Part shown: piece by piece, positions 1-8,647 of the stretch
How positions within the stretch are numbered: the stretch's first letter is position 1
Layout: every line of letters begins with the position of its first letter
Made by a program: the position numbers and the translations under genes
Origin: JADZFO01 sp964512635
GTDB taxonomy: Bacteria > 4484-113 > JAFGCY01
Assembly: GCA_964512635.1 (NCBI GenBank)
Contig: CAZEJB010000002.1
Coordinates: 1 to 64,000 of the forward strand
DNA length: 64,000 nt
Direction: 5' to 3'
Notes under the pieces: generated by a model
Seen by the model: the letters and a program-made list of their open reading frames with translations, nothing else
Database searches by the model: none
What the model was told of the DNA's origin: nothing

Positions 1-39
1 CACAACAGGGCCAAAGCAGTACCGCAGGCTCGGCCGTAG

Positions 40-255
40 CGGAATCCGATCCACAAGAGAGGGATCCCGATCCAAAAGGAGTAAATAGAGTGAACCGAGC
101 TTCACAGAGGGTTACGGCAAAGAAGGAATACGGACCATGGGTCCGCGCTCCAGAAAAAACGGGACGCAGTCCCGCGCTCCACCCTGAGCGCCTCGGCGGA
201 GGAACGAGTGTAGGGGCGCGTGGAGCGCGCCCGGCGTGGCAGCTTCGAGCTGCTG
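40..255. repeat. Dispersed repeat block, copy A
   Basis: Non-coding repeat block. It holds a CACAGAG-type segment (about 78-115), an imperfect palindrome built on CGGACC-ATG-GGTCCG (131-145), and a GTAGGGGCGCGTGGAGCGCGCCC module (about 210-232). The 27 bases at 126-152 recur identically at 871-897, and the segment 45-185 resembles 1078-1195. An open frame from 90 reads through it into the gene at 309, but that part of the translation is repeat sequence and I do not treat it as protein. Confidence 0.7.
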
Positions 256-308
256 CCTGGGCTAGGTTGGTGGCGGCGGAATGTAGGCAGCTAACATTAT
301 CTACGTTA

Positions 309-776
309 ATGCAAACTGTACTGACAGTTTTGGGCGGAATTGTTGCTGCTCTGGCGGGCGGAATGTCTGTCGCGTATTCGCTGATGGAACTTGAGCGCGC
401 ACGGCGGGCCAGGGAAATCCTTGGCAAGGTACTGCGCTCCTATGACCCGCGCGCAAAGGGACCACAGATGTCCGAAGCTGACTTTCTGCTGGTCGAGGCG
501 TTTAACCCCGACGCGGAAGTACGGATTTACGTCATCGAAACCGGTGGCCGCAATCGTTCGCGCCGACACAAAGTAGGAGCGCTGCTCAGCGAGCACAATT
601 ACCCTGATGGCGCGGTGGTGCCAGTGCTAAAGGTCAGGGGCTCAAGCCGCGTGAGCTTTGATAAGAAGGCCCAGGTTGTCAGGAACGCCTGGGGCTGTTT
701 CATCTTCGGCAGCATCCTGCTTGCGGTACCGATCGGGTTGCTCCTGCGCGCATTGATACGGCTGATTGCAACTTAA
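309..776 (+). CDS. Small membrane protein of unknown function, DUF3592-like topology
   Basis: About 155 residues from the ATG at 309. An N-terminal hydrophobic segment (residues 1-25) is followed by a soluble, strand-rich middle part (about 45-125) and a C-terminal hydrophobic segment (about 128-150). Membrane-soluble-membrane order is what DUF3592-type proteins show, and three similar proteins lie at 8.2-9.8 kb, but the family match here is by topology only. The frame stays open upstream to 90, where it would translate dispersed repeat sequence, so I chose the ATG at the hydrophobic segment. No good ribosome site is visible. The gene is bracketed by related repeats on both sides. Function is not known. 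Confidence 0.55.
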   Translation: MQTVLTVLGGIVAALAGGMSVAYSLMELERARRAREILGKVLRSYDPRAKGPQMSEADFLLVEAFNPDAEVRIYVIETGGRNRSRRHKVGALLSEHNYPDGAVVPVLKVRGSSRVSFDKKAQVVRNAWGCFIFGSILLAVPIGLLLRALIRLIAT

Positions 777-1401
777 GCTCGGTAGGTCAGCAATCCGGGC
801 TGATCGGAGAGCGCCCCCAGGCACGGCCAGAGACGGCCGCGCCACCGAAGAAATGCGCCACGGCCCCTAAGAATACGGACCATGGGTCCGCGCTCCATCC
901 TGCGGGCCTCAGCGGAGATCTGTTTGTAGGGCCGCGTGGAGCGCGCCCGCGGTGGCGTCGCCGTGCTACCCCTTGCAGCTCTGCCGGCATAGCCGGTTTG
1001 AAACCGGCGGCAAATCTGTCGAGAGGCCGGCAAGAACCGGAGCGCTTGCGTCCTCGCATGCATTCTCTTGCTGAGGTACGCTGTACCGGATTCCGATCCA
1101 CACAGAGTAAACAAAGTCAACCGAGTCTCACAGAGGAAGACGGATTATTGGTGGCGCTCCAGAAGATACGATACACAGTCCCGCGCTCCATCATGAGAGA
1201 ATCGGCCGAATGGCCGGCGGACTCTGTCAGCCCCTACGGCACCTTTCTCTCTTTGCAACCGGGTCAGAGTCAACTGTGGTGGACGGACCAACCAAGTCGG
1301 CTTTCATTTGTTACCCATCCAAGTGAATATGTTTCAGGTGATGACTATCTCTGTACATCGGAGCTAGGTTGTTGTGCCTTTGTTGTTAGCCATATAAAGG
1401 C
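777..1401. repeat. Gene-free stretch filled with dispersed repeats
   Basis: No convincing gene. The stretch contains a second copy of the 27-base repeat (871-897), a GTAGGGCCGCGTGGAGCGCGCCC module (about 928-950), and a block at 1078-1195 resembling 45-185 (GATTCCGATCCACA, the CACAGAG segment, then CAGTCCCGCGCTCCA). An open frame at 998-1405 runs across repeat sequence, has no recognisable domain and is judged spurious. Confidence 0.6.
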
Positions 1402-2220
1402 CTAACTGTTATCCGTCGTGGCTGTACGGCTCTCAGCTCTAACAGCTAGTTTTGGTTCAATCATCAGTGTAGAACTCGCTGCTAGTATTGCGTAAGTTGT
1501 TAATTGGAACATACCCAAACTTAGCAGAGCGTTGAGGGGATGAAGAATAAGCAATAGATTGTGCGGAATATCACTACGAAAGTGGTCGATAACAACCCAA
1601 GCAGAAAGTAGGAAGGATATCGCTGGTATCATCGTCGTTAAGAAAAATATGAAGCTCACTAGAATCATCATCTTGTTCTTCGCAGGAACACTGGATCTGT
1701 ACCTTCTATCGGTTACATATTGCTCTGTTATAAACAGAAAGAGATTGTGAAAGCCAATATTCAATGTGCGATATGTACGATGGTTGTACAGATTCTCTTT
1801 GGCATAGTCAATTTCTTCTAGAGACTCGTATGGAATCGTCAATTTTTGGACTTGCTTAGTTATGGCCAAGTCATTTCTCATCATATCTTCATTCATCATG
1901 AGGGTAAATTTAAGTGTTATGTATCGACCTCTGCTGTCTAGCGTGTAGACCAAGTTGATAATAGAAAGCATGGCAAACAGTGGTAAAACTACAATCGTTG
2001 CAATCCAAGGGTCTAATGAAATACTCAGGAGAGGTGGTGTTACATCAGCTCTGATTACACCCAGAAACACAAGTGACACAAAAACAACCAGACTTAAGAG
2101 CGCTACATTTATGGAGGAAATTCTATTCTGTGCGTCGTTGAGAATTGACGCCTGGTGATTAATATCAAGCACTGAAGGCCTAGGCACCACTGTCTCATTC
2201 TTAGTAGATCTGTCTTGCAT
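1402..2220 (-). CDS. Multi-spanning membrane protein, unknown function
   Basis: 272 residues with four probable membrane segments in two pairs (about 40-60 and 73-93; about 185-208 and 222-248). The pairs are separated by a charged helical region of about 90 residues. I do not recognise the family. The gene is clearly more AT-rich than its neighbours, with many ATT, TAT and AAT codons where surrounding genes prefer GC-ending ones, which suggests recent acquisition. It lies between repeat-filled DNA and the end of ftsK. The two-pair layout around a helical soluble part is seen in some defence-type membrane effectors, but nothing here proves such a role. Confidence 0.7.
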   Translation of the reverse strand: MQDRSTKNETVVPRPSVLDINHQASILNDAQNRISSINVALLSLVVFVSLVFLGVIRADVTPPLLSISLDPWIATIVVLPLFAMLSIINLVYTLDSRGRYITLKFTLMMNEDMMRNDLAITKQVQKLTIPYESLEEIDYAKENLYNHRTYRTLNIGFHNLFLFITEQYVTDRRYRSSVPAKNKMMILVSFIFFLTTMIPAISFLLSAWVVIDHFRSDIPHNLLLILHPLNALLSLGMFQLTTYAILAASSTLMIEPKLAVRAESRTATTDNS

Positions 2221-2234
2221 AAAGTACTCCCCCG

Positions 2235-5090
2235 CTACAACACCTTTCTATCCCCCCTCGCATCAGGCGCGGAGACAAAGCCCGCCCGCTCAAGTTCTTC
2301 CATGACGCGGGCCGCCCTATTATAGCCAATCTTCAGGCGGCGCTGCAGATAGCTGGTGGAGGCGCGGTTGGTCTCGCGGACGATTTCCAGCGCTTCCTCG
2401 AAGTACTCATCGTTCTGGCGGCCGACTGTGCGCCCGCCGACCGAGCTGGCGTCGACCCAGTTGGCGCCGGCAAACTCGTCCTCGGCCTCTTCCGCGCCCT
2501 CGCGGCCAAAGCCGGTGATCGACTCGTCATAGCGCGCGCTGGCCTGGCCCTTGCACCACTCGACTACGCTGTCGATTTCGTCGTCGGCCAGGAAGCAGCC
2601 CTGCACGCGCAGGGAGGCGCTCTCGCCGATCGGCTGGAAGAGCATGTCGCCGGAGCCCAGCAGCTTCTCAGCCCCGCCGCCGTCCATGATGGTGCGCGAG
2701 TCGATCTGGCTGACCACCGCGAAGGCGATGCGGCTGGGGATATTGGCCTTGATCGTGCCGGTGATGACCTTTACGTCCGGGCGCTGGGTGGCGATGACCA
2801 GGTGGATGCCGACGGCGCGGGAGAGCTGGGCGATGCGGCAGATCAGCTTCTCCACCGCCTGGCCGGCGAGCATCATCAGGTCCGCCAGCTCGTCGACGAT
2901 GACGACGATATAGGGCAGCGGCGCGGGGCGGGACATGTCGGAGGAGTCGTCCCAGTCCTGGGACATCTGGTTAAAGGTGGCGATGTTGCGGGCCTTGTAC
3001 ATCTGCAGCAGGCGGTAGCGCCGGTCCATCTCGGCCACCACCCACTTCAGCGCGGACTGGGCCTGGTTGACGTCTGACACCACCGGGCAGGCGAGGTGCG
3101 GCACATCGGCATAGCCGGTCATCTCGACGCGCTTGGGGTCGATCAGGATCATGCGCAGGGTGTCGGGCGCGTTGCGCATCAGCAGGGACACGATCAGCGC
3201 GTTGAGGCAGACGCTCTTGCCGGAGCCGGTCGAGCCCGCAACCAGCAGGTGCGGCATCTTGGCCAGGTTGGCGACCACCGCCTGGCCGGCGATATCGCGG
3301 CCGAGGCCGACGGTGAGCGGGTGGTTGGCGCGCTGGGCGACCTGGCTTTCCAGGATGTTGCGCAGGGTGACAAGCTGTGGGCTGGCGTTGGGCACTTCGA
3401 GGCCGACGGCCGACAGGCCGGGGATCGGCGCCTCGATGCGCACGGCCTTGACCGCCAGCTCCAGCGCGAGGTTGTCGGCGAGGCCGTGGATCTTGTTGAC
3501 GTTGATGCCGGGGCCGATCTTGAGCTCATAGCGCGTGACCCGCGGGCCGACGACTGTGTTGACGCACTTGGCCTCGACGTTGAAGGAGGCCAGGGTGCGC
3601 TCGATGATCCGCGCGCGCTCCTCAAGGTGGGCTTCCTCGCCGGCGGAGCGGGGCGCGTTGTGCAGCAGGGTCATCGGCGGCAGCTCATAGCCGGCCTGGG
3701 TGGAGCCGAAGAGGCCGAGCTGGCCCTCGCCAATTTCATCCACCTGCGGCTTGACGTTGAGATAGGAGCCGAAGGGGTTGGCGGCGGGAGGGGGATTGTG
3801 AACCACAGAGCTCACAGAGTGCGCAGAGTCCGGAGCGAGAGAAGGAGCATCATCTTGAGCTTTTGTGCGGCGGCGCAGTTCAGTGTCAGCTTCTGCGCCA
3901 GCGATTGGCGCTTGCACTGCCTTTGCAGGTTCCTGCTCTGTGGTCTCTGTGTAATCTGTGGTTAACTCTTCAGTTTTGTGTGACGCGCGCGTGACCGCCG
4001 GGGCGCTGTCCATCGCGGCGGCGGCGCTGTCGGGATCGGCGGAGCGGCGCACAACCGCAGCACTGGCGGCGGCGCTGAGCGCAGCTTCAAAGGCGCCGCT
4101 GTCCTCGCTGTCCCCGGCCACGGTCTGCACGGCCGATTCGGCCTCCTTGCGGCGGCGGCGGCGCGGCAGGGGCTGCTCGATTGCCGCCTCGGTCTCCAGC
4201 GCGGCGCTGTGCAGAAGCGCCGAATCGTCATCGTTATCAAAGGCCTCGATCTCCGCCGCCAGCACCTCGGCCCGGCGGCGTGCGGCAGCATCGGCGGCCT
4301 CGGCCTTGCGGCTGCGGCGGCCCTTCTTCGGCGGCGCCTCGACCGCGCTGACCCGCGGGCCGCGCTGAGGGGTGTGCCCGTCGAGCTCCTCGTCATCCTG
4401 CGCTGTGCGGGCGGCGATGCCGGCGGCAACCTGGCTGGCCAGTGAGCCGGTGGCGCTGGCGACTGTGCTGACGGCTGAGGCGGTGGCCACCGCGGCGGAC
4501 CCGGCGGCCTGGGCCCCGACGACCACGGCATCCCGCGAGCCGCGCAGGAAGGGCAGCAGCAGCGCGCGGCCGGCGATCAGGATCAGCGCCATCAAAGCGG
4601 CGAGAGCCAGAACGAAGGGATAGAAGCCGCCGAGGTGCTCGAAGCCGAAGGAGGCCGCGGAGGAGCCCAGCAGGCCGCCCCAGGTGCGGGCGGTGAAGCA
4701 GCCGCCAAAGAGGCTGGCGAAGACGACCAGCGCGAAGGCGCTGCCCAGCAGGCGCAGCAGCAGGCGCTCGGCGGAGGAGCGCAGGATCAGGCCGGCGCAG
4801 ACCCAGGGCAGCAGGGGCAGGAAGTACATCCCGGAGCCCAGCATCAGATGCATGGATTCGTTGACCGCCGGCCCGGCCGGACGGCTGAAGTTCGGCCACC
4901 AGGCCGCGATGAAGAGGAAAAGCCCGACGGTGAACAGCAGCAGGGCCAGCAGGTCGCGGCCGATATGGCCGGCGTATGACTCCTGCGGCTCCTCGTAGGC
5001 GGCGGCCCGGCGGCGCGGAGTCGGCGGGCTGACGCGGGGCGCGCTCCGCCCGGACCTGACCCCTGAGTTTGCCGCAGCATTTCCCTTCAT
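2235..5090 (-). CDS. ftsK: DNA translocase FtsK/SpoIIIE family
   Basis: Septal DNA pump that moves chromosome ends into daughter cells at division. About 951 residues: four membrane segments (about 45-185), a long Ala/Arg/Pro/Glu-rich linker (190-470), then the RecA-like motor. Walker A GSTGSGKS lies near residue 618, Walker B VVIVDELADL near 730, followed by the family ATQRPDVKVITG motif. The last 65 residues form the winged-helix gamma domain (YLQRRLKIGYNRAARVMEELE), which in the family reads oriented DNA motifs. The ATG at 5090 was preferred over a GTG at 5114 because a purine-rich stretch precedes it. Residues about 375-431 are encoded by a dispersed repeat with inverted ends, described separately. 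Confidence 0.95.
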   Translation of the reverse strand: MKGNAAANSGVRSGRSAPRVSPPTPRRRAAAYEEPQESYAGHIGRDLLALLLFTVGLFLFIAAWWPNFSRPAGPAVNESMHLMLGSGMYFLPLLPWVCAGLILRSSAERLLLRLLGSAFALVVFASLFGGCFTARTWGGLLGSSAASFGFEHLGGFYPFVLALAALMALILIAGRALLLPFLRGSRDAVVVGAQAAGSAAVATASAVSTVASATGSLASQVAAGIAARTAQDDEELDGHTPQRGPRVSAVEAPPKKGRRSRKAEAADAAARRRAEVLAAEIEAFDNDDDSALLHSAALETEAAIEQPLPRRRRRKEAESAVQTVAGDSEDSGAFEAALSAAASAAVVRRSADPDSAAAAMDSAPAVTRASHKTEELTTDYTETTEQEPAKAVQAPIAGAEADTELRRRTKAQDDAPSLAPDSAHSVSSVVHNPPPAANPFGSYLNVKPQVDEIGEGQLGLFGSTQAGYELPPMTLLHNAPRSAGEEAHLEERARIIERTLASFNVEAKCVNTVVGPRVTRYELKIGPGINVNKIHGLADNLALELAVKAVRIEAPIPGLSAVGLEVPNASPQLVTLRNILESQVAQRANHPLTVGLGRDIAGQAVVANLAKMPHLLVAGSTGSGKSVCLNALIVSLLMRNAPDTLRMILIDPKRVEMTGYADVPHLACPVVSDVNQAQSALKWVVAEMDRRYRLLQMYKARNIATFNQMSQDWDDSSDMSRPAPLPYIVVIVDELADLMMLAGQAVEKLICRIAQLSRAVGIHLVIATQRPDVKVITGTIKANIPSRIAFAVVSQIDSRTIMDGGGAEKLLGSGDMLFQPIGESASLRVQGCFLADDEIDSVVEWCKGQASARYDESITGFGREGAEEAEDEFAGANWVDASSVGGRTVGRQNDEYFEEALEIVRETNRASTSYLQRRLKIGYNRAARVMEELERAGFVSAPDARGDRKVL
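3798..3966. repeat. Repeat element with inverted CACAGAG ends inside ftsK
   Basis: The two ends are imperfect inverted copies: GTGAACCACAGAGCTCACAG at the left and, on the other strand at the right, GTTAACCACAGATTACACAG. About 110 bp lie between the end segments. The element is translated as part of the FtsK linker (LTTDYTETTEQEP at one end, SVSSVVH at the other), where a disordered stretch tolerates it. CACAGAG-type repeats of this kind are widespread in bacterial genomes; related segments occur here near 80-115 and 1104-1140. Confidence 0.7.
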
Positions 5091-5355
5091 AGTTCCACTC
5101 TCAACCCTAGACACAGGGCGAAGTATACCATATTTGTGTAGTGTACTACGCTATCGCTTATAGTGATGTGTGTAATGTCGTGAGCGAAAAGTGCAGAGTG
5201 CAGAGCGAAGAATGGGAGGGGTGACGGAGGCGAGGCCCGATCAGGAGTATTGGATGGGGTCGCGCGGACAGGGCCGCGCTGCTACGGGATGGGACGCGCA
5301 GACAGGGCCGGGTGGGGACAAGCCCCACCCCTACAGGGAGAAAACAGCCGCGCTG
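5091..5355. repeat. Gene-free stretch with hairpin repeat between ftsK and GNAT gene
   Basis: No gene. On the ftsK side (5120-5170) the DNA is AT-rich and, read on the minus strand, offers a possible -10 TATACT (5122-5127), a plausible but unproven ftsK promoter. The other half is repeat sequence: two related units (about 5258-5277 and 5291-5310) and a perfect hairpin with an 8-bp stem, GGGTGGGG/CCCCACCC (5310-5330), followed by the GTAGGGG module shared with other repeats in the window. The hairpin could also end transcription of the acetyltransferase gene. Confidence 0.5.
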
Positions 5356-6120
5356 CTACTCGCCTACATACAGCCTGACGCGCAGCTTTTCCTGGTAGCC
5401 GGCCTTGGCCAGGAAGTAGCGCAGCATGCCCTCGCGCTGAACCCAGACACTGAGCATCAGCATCCCGAGGCCCTGGGCCATCTGGGAGGCCTCGTGCATC
5501 ACCGCGCGGCCGATGCCATGGCTGCGCGCGGCCGGGTCGATCCAGATCAGGGTGACGCGGCCGATCAGGCCACCGCCGCTGAGCAGCAGCAGTCCCACCG
5601 GCTTGTCGTCGATCAGGACCACATAGCGCTGGCCGCCGAGCAGGCGCTGGACATCCAGCAGCGGGCTGCTGAGGGGCTCGCCCTCCGACAGCGCGGCCGA
5701 GAAGAAGCTCTCCGCCGCCGGGCGCGTGGCTTCGTCCTCCAGCTGCAGATGCAGGCCCTTGACCGGCTTCGTCGGGGTGGACTTGCCGGGCAGCATGATC
5801 AGGCCGGGATGACCCTGCAGCTCCGGCATGCCATAGACATATAGCGCGTCCTGGAGGTAGCTCAGGCCGCTGCTCTCGCCGGCGGATACCGGCTGGAGCA
5901 GCACGACGCCGGCCCAGCGCTTGCCCTCGCTGCGGGCGCGCTCCTGCAGCTCCTTGATCTTCGGCTCGGGGTCGCCAAGCTCCTCAGGAGACCAGAGGCC
6001 GAGCCAGAGCTCCTCCTCGCCGAGCGCGAGCATGCCCCCGGGCAGGTCCTCATAGGAACCAGGGGGCAGCGCGCCGAGCAGGAGCTGTTTGGCGGTGAAG
6101 GCGTAATTGGGGTCGGACAT
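5356..6120 (-). CDS. GNAT-family N-acetyltransferase
   Basis: 254 residues. The C-terminal half is a GNAT fold: a strand YVVLIDDKPVGLLLL, then the acetyl-CoA loop within DPAARSHGIGRAVMHEA (the R-x-x-G-x-G/A motif), and near the end ML-RYFLAKAGY, typical of the last helix and strand. The N-terminal 110 residues do not match anything I recognise and may be a degenerate second GNAT half or a substrate domain. The ATG at 6120 directly follows an alternative GTG. The gene stands alone between repeats. The substrate cannot be inferred. Confidence 0.85.
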   Translation of the reverse strand: MSDPNYAFTAKQLLLGALPPGSYEDLPGGMLALGEEELWLGLWSPEELGDPEPKIKELQERARSEGKRWAGVVLLQPVSAGESSGLSYLQDALYVYGMPELQGHPGLIMLPGKSTPTKPVKGLHLQLEDEATRPAAESFFSAALSEGEPLSSPLLDVQRLLGGQRYVVLIDDKPVGLLLLSGGGLIGRVTLIWIDPAARSHGIGRAVMHEASQMAQGLGMLMLSVWVQREGMLRYFLAKAGYQEKLRVRLYVGE

Positions 6121-6134
6121 CACCCACGATTGTA

Positions 6135-6374
6135 GATGCAGATGGCAAAGTGAAATGGGCTAATGGAGAATGGCTAATGGCTAATGGGTGAAGAGCGTCG
6201 CGGATGCGCGGCAGCAGTACTCAAGTGGAAGACCAGCACAATAGAAGTATTAATCGTTACTGTATATATAACACAGTGTAGAATATACCGACAGGTTCGA
6301 GGATATCCGATGGCAGAAAATGCAGGCGGCAAGTCTTCACATTAGCCATTCGCCATCTGCTATCTGCCATTCCC
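6135..6374. repeat. Inverted-repeat element (GCTAATGG type) with AT-rich core
   Basis: The left arm (about 6135-6195) reads GAATGGCTAATGGCTAATGG then GTGAAGA. The right arm (about 6334-6374) is its approximate reverse complement, TCTTCACATTAGCCATT followed by CGCCATCTGCTATCTGCCAT. The core of about 140 bp is AT-rich around 6240-6300. The right arm touches the stop codon of the LptC-like gene. There is no coding potential. It looks like a small non-autonomous element or a long-range hairpin at the 3' end of the LptC-like transcript. Confidence 0.55.
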
Positions 6375-7006
6375 TAAATGCCCGCTTCAACGGGGCCTTC
6401 GAAGACCACGCTCTTGTCCAGCAGGTTGATGCGCATTTTCGAGCCGCTGACCTCAACGCTGGGGCCGATGTAGCGCACGGCATGGGCGGTGATGCTGCTG
6501 GAGTCCTTGTCCCAGTAGAGCTCCTGGGCGGTGAAGTACTGCTCGCCTTCATAGATATAGCCGGTCAGGGTTCCGCGCACCTTGGCCGTGCCGGCCTCGC
6601 GCACGAAGGAGGCGTCCGTGACCCTGATCAGCACGGTCGACTGGGACTCGTCCTTCTTGCGCGTGCTGAACAGGACGGTTCCGGTGCCGATTTTGTAGTT
6701 GCCGGCCTTCTTGCTGCCCTCGTCGGCCCAGAGCGTCATACTGACGCTGCCGTCGTCGGAGGTAATGGAGAGCTGGGCGTCCTGCAGGCCGAGCTCAAGG
6801 GCCGCGGCCTGCTCATCGATGCTCTCGGCGCCCTGCTCGGGCTTTTTTGTATCGGCGCGGGAATCCAGCTTGATCTGGTCCAGCGGAACGCCTTTCTCGG
6901 CCTCGCTGCCGCGCAGGTTGAGCAGCCAGAAGACGCCGCCCGCCAGCAGCAGAACGGCGAGGGTCCAGCCCGCTCCATACCAGCTTACAAGCGCTGTACG
7001 CCGCAC
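6374..7006 (-). CDS. lptC: LptC-like lipopolysaccharide export protein
   Basis: 210 residues with one N-terminal membrane anchor (about 12-30) and a periplasmic beta-rich domain. The part from about 85 onward shows the alternating strands of the LptC/LptA jelly roll, ending with FTAQELYWDKDSSSITA and INLLDKSVVFEGPV, typical of LptC. In the family this protein links the inner-membrane LptBFG transporter to the periplasmic LptA bridge. No lptA or lptB gene lies beside it here, and it is divergent from the CorA-type gene with 62 bp between starts. The start is GTG. An LptA-like role is a less likely alternative because of the anchor. Confidence 0.75.
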   Translation of the reverse strand: MRRTALVSWYGAGWTLAVLLLAGGVFWLLNLRGSEAEKGVPLDQIKLDSRADTKKPEQGAESIDEQAAALELGLQDAQLSITSDDGSVSMTLWADEGSKKAGNYKIGTGTVLFSTRKKDESQSTVLIRVTDASFVREAGTAKVRGTLTGYIYEGEQYFTAQELYWDKDSSSITAHAVRYIGPSVEVSGSKMRINLLDKSVVFEGPVEAGI

Positions 7007-7068
7007 TGCGGGATTATAGGCGGCGCCCCCGCACCCCTTTTGGGGCCAAGCGTGCTACCATTGCCGCC

Positions 7069-8109
7069 GTGCGCATCGAGGCCGTAAAACTGGAGGGTGG
7101 CCGCCCCAATACCTTCACCGTGCTGAAGACCGACGAGGTCGTCGAGCTCGTGCGCTCGGAGCAGTTCACCTGGCTCGATATCGACATCTCCAAGACCTCG
7201 GAACCCGTGCTGCGGGAGCTGCTGGTCAACCGCCTCGACTTCCACCCGGCGACCGTCACCGACTGCTTCCAGGTGACGCCCTACCACCAGGCCAAGATGG
7301 AGGAGGAGCAGAACTACCGCTTCATCACTTTCCTCTATTACGAGCCCTCCGGCCGCGAGGAGTTCACCGTCCGCGAGCTGAATATCTACGTCGCGGATAC
7401 ATATGTGATTACTGTGCACCGCCATCCGCTGGGCGGCCTGCTGCCCTCGATGAAGGCCATTCCGAAGTATGTCAGCGAGTACCAGCAGAGCGCCGTGCTG
7501 TTCCTGCACCACGTGCTCAGCCGCATAACCGACGGCTTCAGCACGATCCTGCAGAGTGTGCAGACCGCCTGCGACGAGCTGGAGGTCAGCACCCTGAGCC
7601 CGCGGCGCCAGCGCGAATTCAGCCTTAACCCTTTCAAGCGCAGCGACCAGCTGACGGACATGCGCCGCATCCTGCGCGGGCGCCAGTCGATCGTCATGCT
7701 GCGCAAGACCCTGACGGCCGAGCTGGCGATCATCAACAACCTGATCGGCGACTATGACTATGAGGGCGCGCCGGAGAAGAGCGAGGAAATCGCGATCTAC
7801 TTCCGCGACATCGCGGACCACATGAACAAGTACCTGGAAGTCATCGAGTCCGAGGACCGCACGCTGAACCACCTGATGGAAGTTCATCACCTGGTCTCCA
7901 ACAACCGCACCAATGAGATCATCACGGTGCTGACCGTCCTCAGCGCGATCATGCTGCCGCTGAACCTGATCGTGGGTTTCTGGGGCATGAACTTCGACAA
8001 CCTCTGGTGGGCCCATGACCACACCGGCGGCATCTGGATCGTCGTCGGCCTGATGCTGGCTGTGCTCGTCGGGCTGATCGCCTACTTCCGCGCCAAGCAG
8101 TGGCTCTAG
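7069..8109 (+). CDS. corA: CorA-family divalent cation (Mg/Co) transporter
   Basis: 346 residues, near the usual length. The cytoplasmic funnel domain (1-285) has the long stalk helix ending in RTNEIITVLTVLSAIMLPLN. The first C-terminal membrane helix closes with the signature GMN (within GFWGMNF), which forms the selectivity mouth of CorA pentamers. A second helix (about 322-340) follows, and the protein ends in a basic tail. The GTG start fits the N-terminal domain. It transports Mg2+ passively, or Co2+/Ni2+ in some members; the residues seen do not separate these. The neighbouring DUF3592-like genes follow on the same strand. Confidence 0.93.
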   Translation: MRIEAVKLEGGRPNTFTVLKTDEVVELVRSEQFTWLDIDISKTSEPVLRELLVNRLDFHPATVTDCFQVTPYHQAKMEEEQNYRFITFLYYEPSGREEFTVRELNIYVADTYVITVHRHPLGGLLPSMKAIPKYVSEYQQSAVLFLHHVLSRITDGFSTILQSVQTACDELEVSTLSPRRQREFSLNPFKRSDQLTDMRRILRGRQSIVMLRKTLTAELAIINNLIGDYDYEGAPEKSEEIAIYFRDIADHMNKYLEVIESEDRTLNHLMEVHHLVSNNRTNEIITVLTVLSAIMLPLNLIVGFWGMNFDNLWWAHDHTGGIWIVVGLMLAVLVGLIAYFRAKQWL

Positions 8110-8166
8110 CAGCCCGCTTCGCAGAGCTACAATCTTCCCAGCATGCGCATCAGGAGCCGAGGCGGA

Positions 8167-8640
8167 ATGTGGTTCATCTGGATCTTCCCGGTGGTCGGGC
8201 TGGGTCTGCTGATTGGCGCGGGCCTGATGGTGATGAACACCATCAAGTTCCTGCAGCGCGGCCAGCCCGGCGTAGCTCAGGTGATTGACTATGTCGCCAG
8301 TTCAGACAGCGACGGCGGCACGACCTGGGCGCCCCGGATGCGGCTGATCGAGCCGCCGATCGGCGCCGAGAAGACCAGCGACGTGAGCTCCAGCGCCCGC
8401 AAGTGGAACATCGGAACCAAGCTGAAGGTCAAGTTCGACCCGAACCAGCCCAGCGACTTTCGCATCGACAGCCCCGACGACATCCTGCTGGGCCCGGCGA
8501 TCATGGGCGTGATCGGCGCGGTCTTCCTGATCATGGGCCTGGTGTTCGTATTCCTGTTCAACGGCCCGCGGGATGAGGTGCTCTGGGAACCGGAGCAGGA
8601 TTTGCAAGTTGAGCAGCTGGAGCGAGTTGGCGGCATGTGA
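8167..8640 (+). CDS. DUF3592-domain membrane protein
   Basis: About 157 residues: membrane segment (2-27), soluble beta domain (40-115) with the family pattern of a strand (AQVIDYVAS) and later G-x-x-L-x-V-x-x-D-P-N (GTKLKVKFDPNQPSDFRID), then a second membrane segment (about 120-143). This is the DUF3592 layout; function is not established. I chose the ATG at 8167 because AGGAG (8151-8155) sits 11 bases upstream; an ATG at 8143 lacks such a site. It is the first of three similar genes in a row. Confidence 0.75.
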   Translation: MWFIWIFPVVGLGLLIGAGLMVMNTIKFLQRGQPGVAQVIDYVASSDSDGGTTWAPRMRLIEPPIGAEKTSDVSSSARKWNIGTKLKVKFDPNQPSDFRIDSPDDILLGPAIMGVIGAVFLIMGLVFVFLFNGPRDEVLWEPEQDLQVEQLERVGGM

Positions 8641-8647
8641 GCAGAGC

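Noticed and set aside
90..308. N-terminal extension of the gene at 309
   Set aside because: The residues come from repeat modules also found in gaps; the hydrophobic segment begins at the ATG at 309.
998..1405. Plus-strand open frame of 135 codons
   Set aside because: It translates dispersed repeat sequence, has no domain pattern and no ribosome site.
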